A DNA stretch of 5,209 nt, from positions 1-5,209 of the forward strand of contig DFAP01000145.1 in the NCBI GenBank assembly GCA_002365855.1, in the 5' to 3' direction. A program made the position numbers and the translations under genes. Numbering within the stretch: the first letter of the stretch is position 1; each line of letters begins with the position of its first letter. Under the pieces are notes generated by a model. The model worked only from the letters and a program-made list of their open reading frames with translations. It had not been told where the DNA came from and did no database searches. The stretch comes from Pelotomaculum sp. UBA3103. Lineage in GTDB: Bacteria > Bacillota > Desulfotomaculia > Desulfotomaculales > Pelotomaculaceae. Of the stretch, positions 5,015-5,209 are shown one piece after another.

Positions 5015-5209
5015 ATGTTTAAACTAAAATTATTTACCATTATACTGCTACTATTTTTGCCGCTGATACTGTTAAGTCATTCAGGCGCCGCACCGGTGTT
5101 AGGAAGACTGGTGGGCTTGAGCGGCAACACCTTGGTATATGCCAGAAGCCAGGATGCACAGACCCTGGATCCTGCCCTGGCATATAGCAAGGTGTTGCCG
5201 CTCAAGCCC
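5015..5209 (+). CDS. ABC transporter solute-binding protein, family 5 (partial, N-terminus)
   Basis: Sixty-five codons run off the window end. Residues 1-27 form a signal sequence: MFKLK, a hydrophobic core (6-20), then SHSGAAP. Residues 37-57 (GNTLVYARSQDAQTLDPALAY) resemble the N-terminus of the mature SBP_bac_5 family, the extracytoplasmic peptide, nickel or sugar-oligomer receptors of ABC importers. The ATG at 5015 has GGGGAG 5 nt upstream. There is no lipobox cysteine, unusual for a Gram-positive binding protein; the signal may be cut by signal peptidase I or may stay as an anchor. From about residue 55 the DNA is the second arm of a near-perfect inverted repeat ending at the window edge. 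Residues 58-65 (SKVLPLKP) therefore may be artefactual and do not look like the family. Substrate cannot be told from this fragment. Confidence 0.7.
   Translation, partial: MFKLKLFTIILLLFLPLILLSHSGAAPVLGRLVGLSGNTLVYARSQDAQTLDPALAYSKVLPLKP
5113..5209. repeat. Near-perfect 33-bp inverted repeat at the window end
   Basis: Arm 1 (5113-5145) and arm 2 (5177-5209) are reverse complements at 32 of 33 positions; the only mismatch pairs G5135 with G5187. The 31-nt centre adds CAGGAT (5150-5155) with ATCCTG (5169-5174). Arm 1 encodes conserved-looking coding sequence, whereas arm 2 gives an unconvincing continuation. The second arm stops exactly at the last base. A snap-back chimera or contig-end artefact is the simplest reading. 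Confidence 0.9.

Overview
The window looks like chromosomal DNA from a Gram-positive, spore-forming clostridium. A Peptococcaceae relative (Desulfotomaculum/Pelotomaculum type) is my inference, not a search result. The grounds are strong AGGAGG ribosome sites, two TTG starts, a DUF3231 protein (a family I know mainly from endospore formers), tRNA genes with encoded CCA, and a polyamine operon headed by a pyruvoyl-dependent arginine decarboxylase.

Layout: 1-267 is non-coding, with a terminator-like hairpin and a small inverted repeat. 268-1335 (+) encodes a two-repeat DUF3231 protein. A convergent minus-strand tRNA operon follows, transcribed Asp-Phe-Gly (1683 to 1407). It has a near-consensus promoter at 1738-1766 and a clear intrinsic terminator at 1363-1387. 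1798-4021 (-) is a three-gene polyamine operon, transcribed arginine decarboxylase (pdaD), speE, speB, with 27-28 nt gaps and a good promoter at 4061-4088. A 186-bp divergent region carries that promoter, a tandem hexamer over its -35, a consensus DnaA box and a hairpin. It leads to a general-stress-like glycine-zipper protein at 4208-4690 (+). 4691-5014 has no gene, but 4699-4794 can fold into a three-way junction. The window ends inside the N-terminus of a family 5 ABC solute-binding protein (from 5015).

The operon genes act in sequence: arginine is decarboxylated to agmatine. SpeB then makes putrescine and SpeE makes spermidine, or SpeE first makes N1-aminopropylagmatine and SpeB removes urea. 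AdoMet decarboxylase (SpeD), which supplies the aminopropyl donor, is not in the window. There is no recognisable terminator between speB and the tRNA promoter, so the polyamine transcript may run into the tRNA genes.

The most notable anomaly is the last 97 bases: two 33-nt arms match as an inverted repeat at 32 of 33 positions and the second arm ends exactly at the window edge. This looks more like a snap-back chimera or assembly artefact than biology, so the last roughly 8-10 codons of the partial solute-binding gene should not be trusted. I see no clear novel defence or mobile system; the best candidate for undescribed biology is the structured element at 4699-4794.
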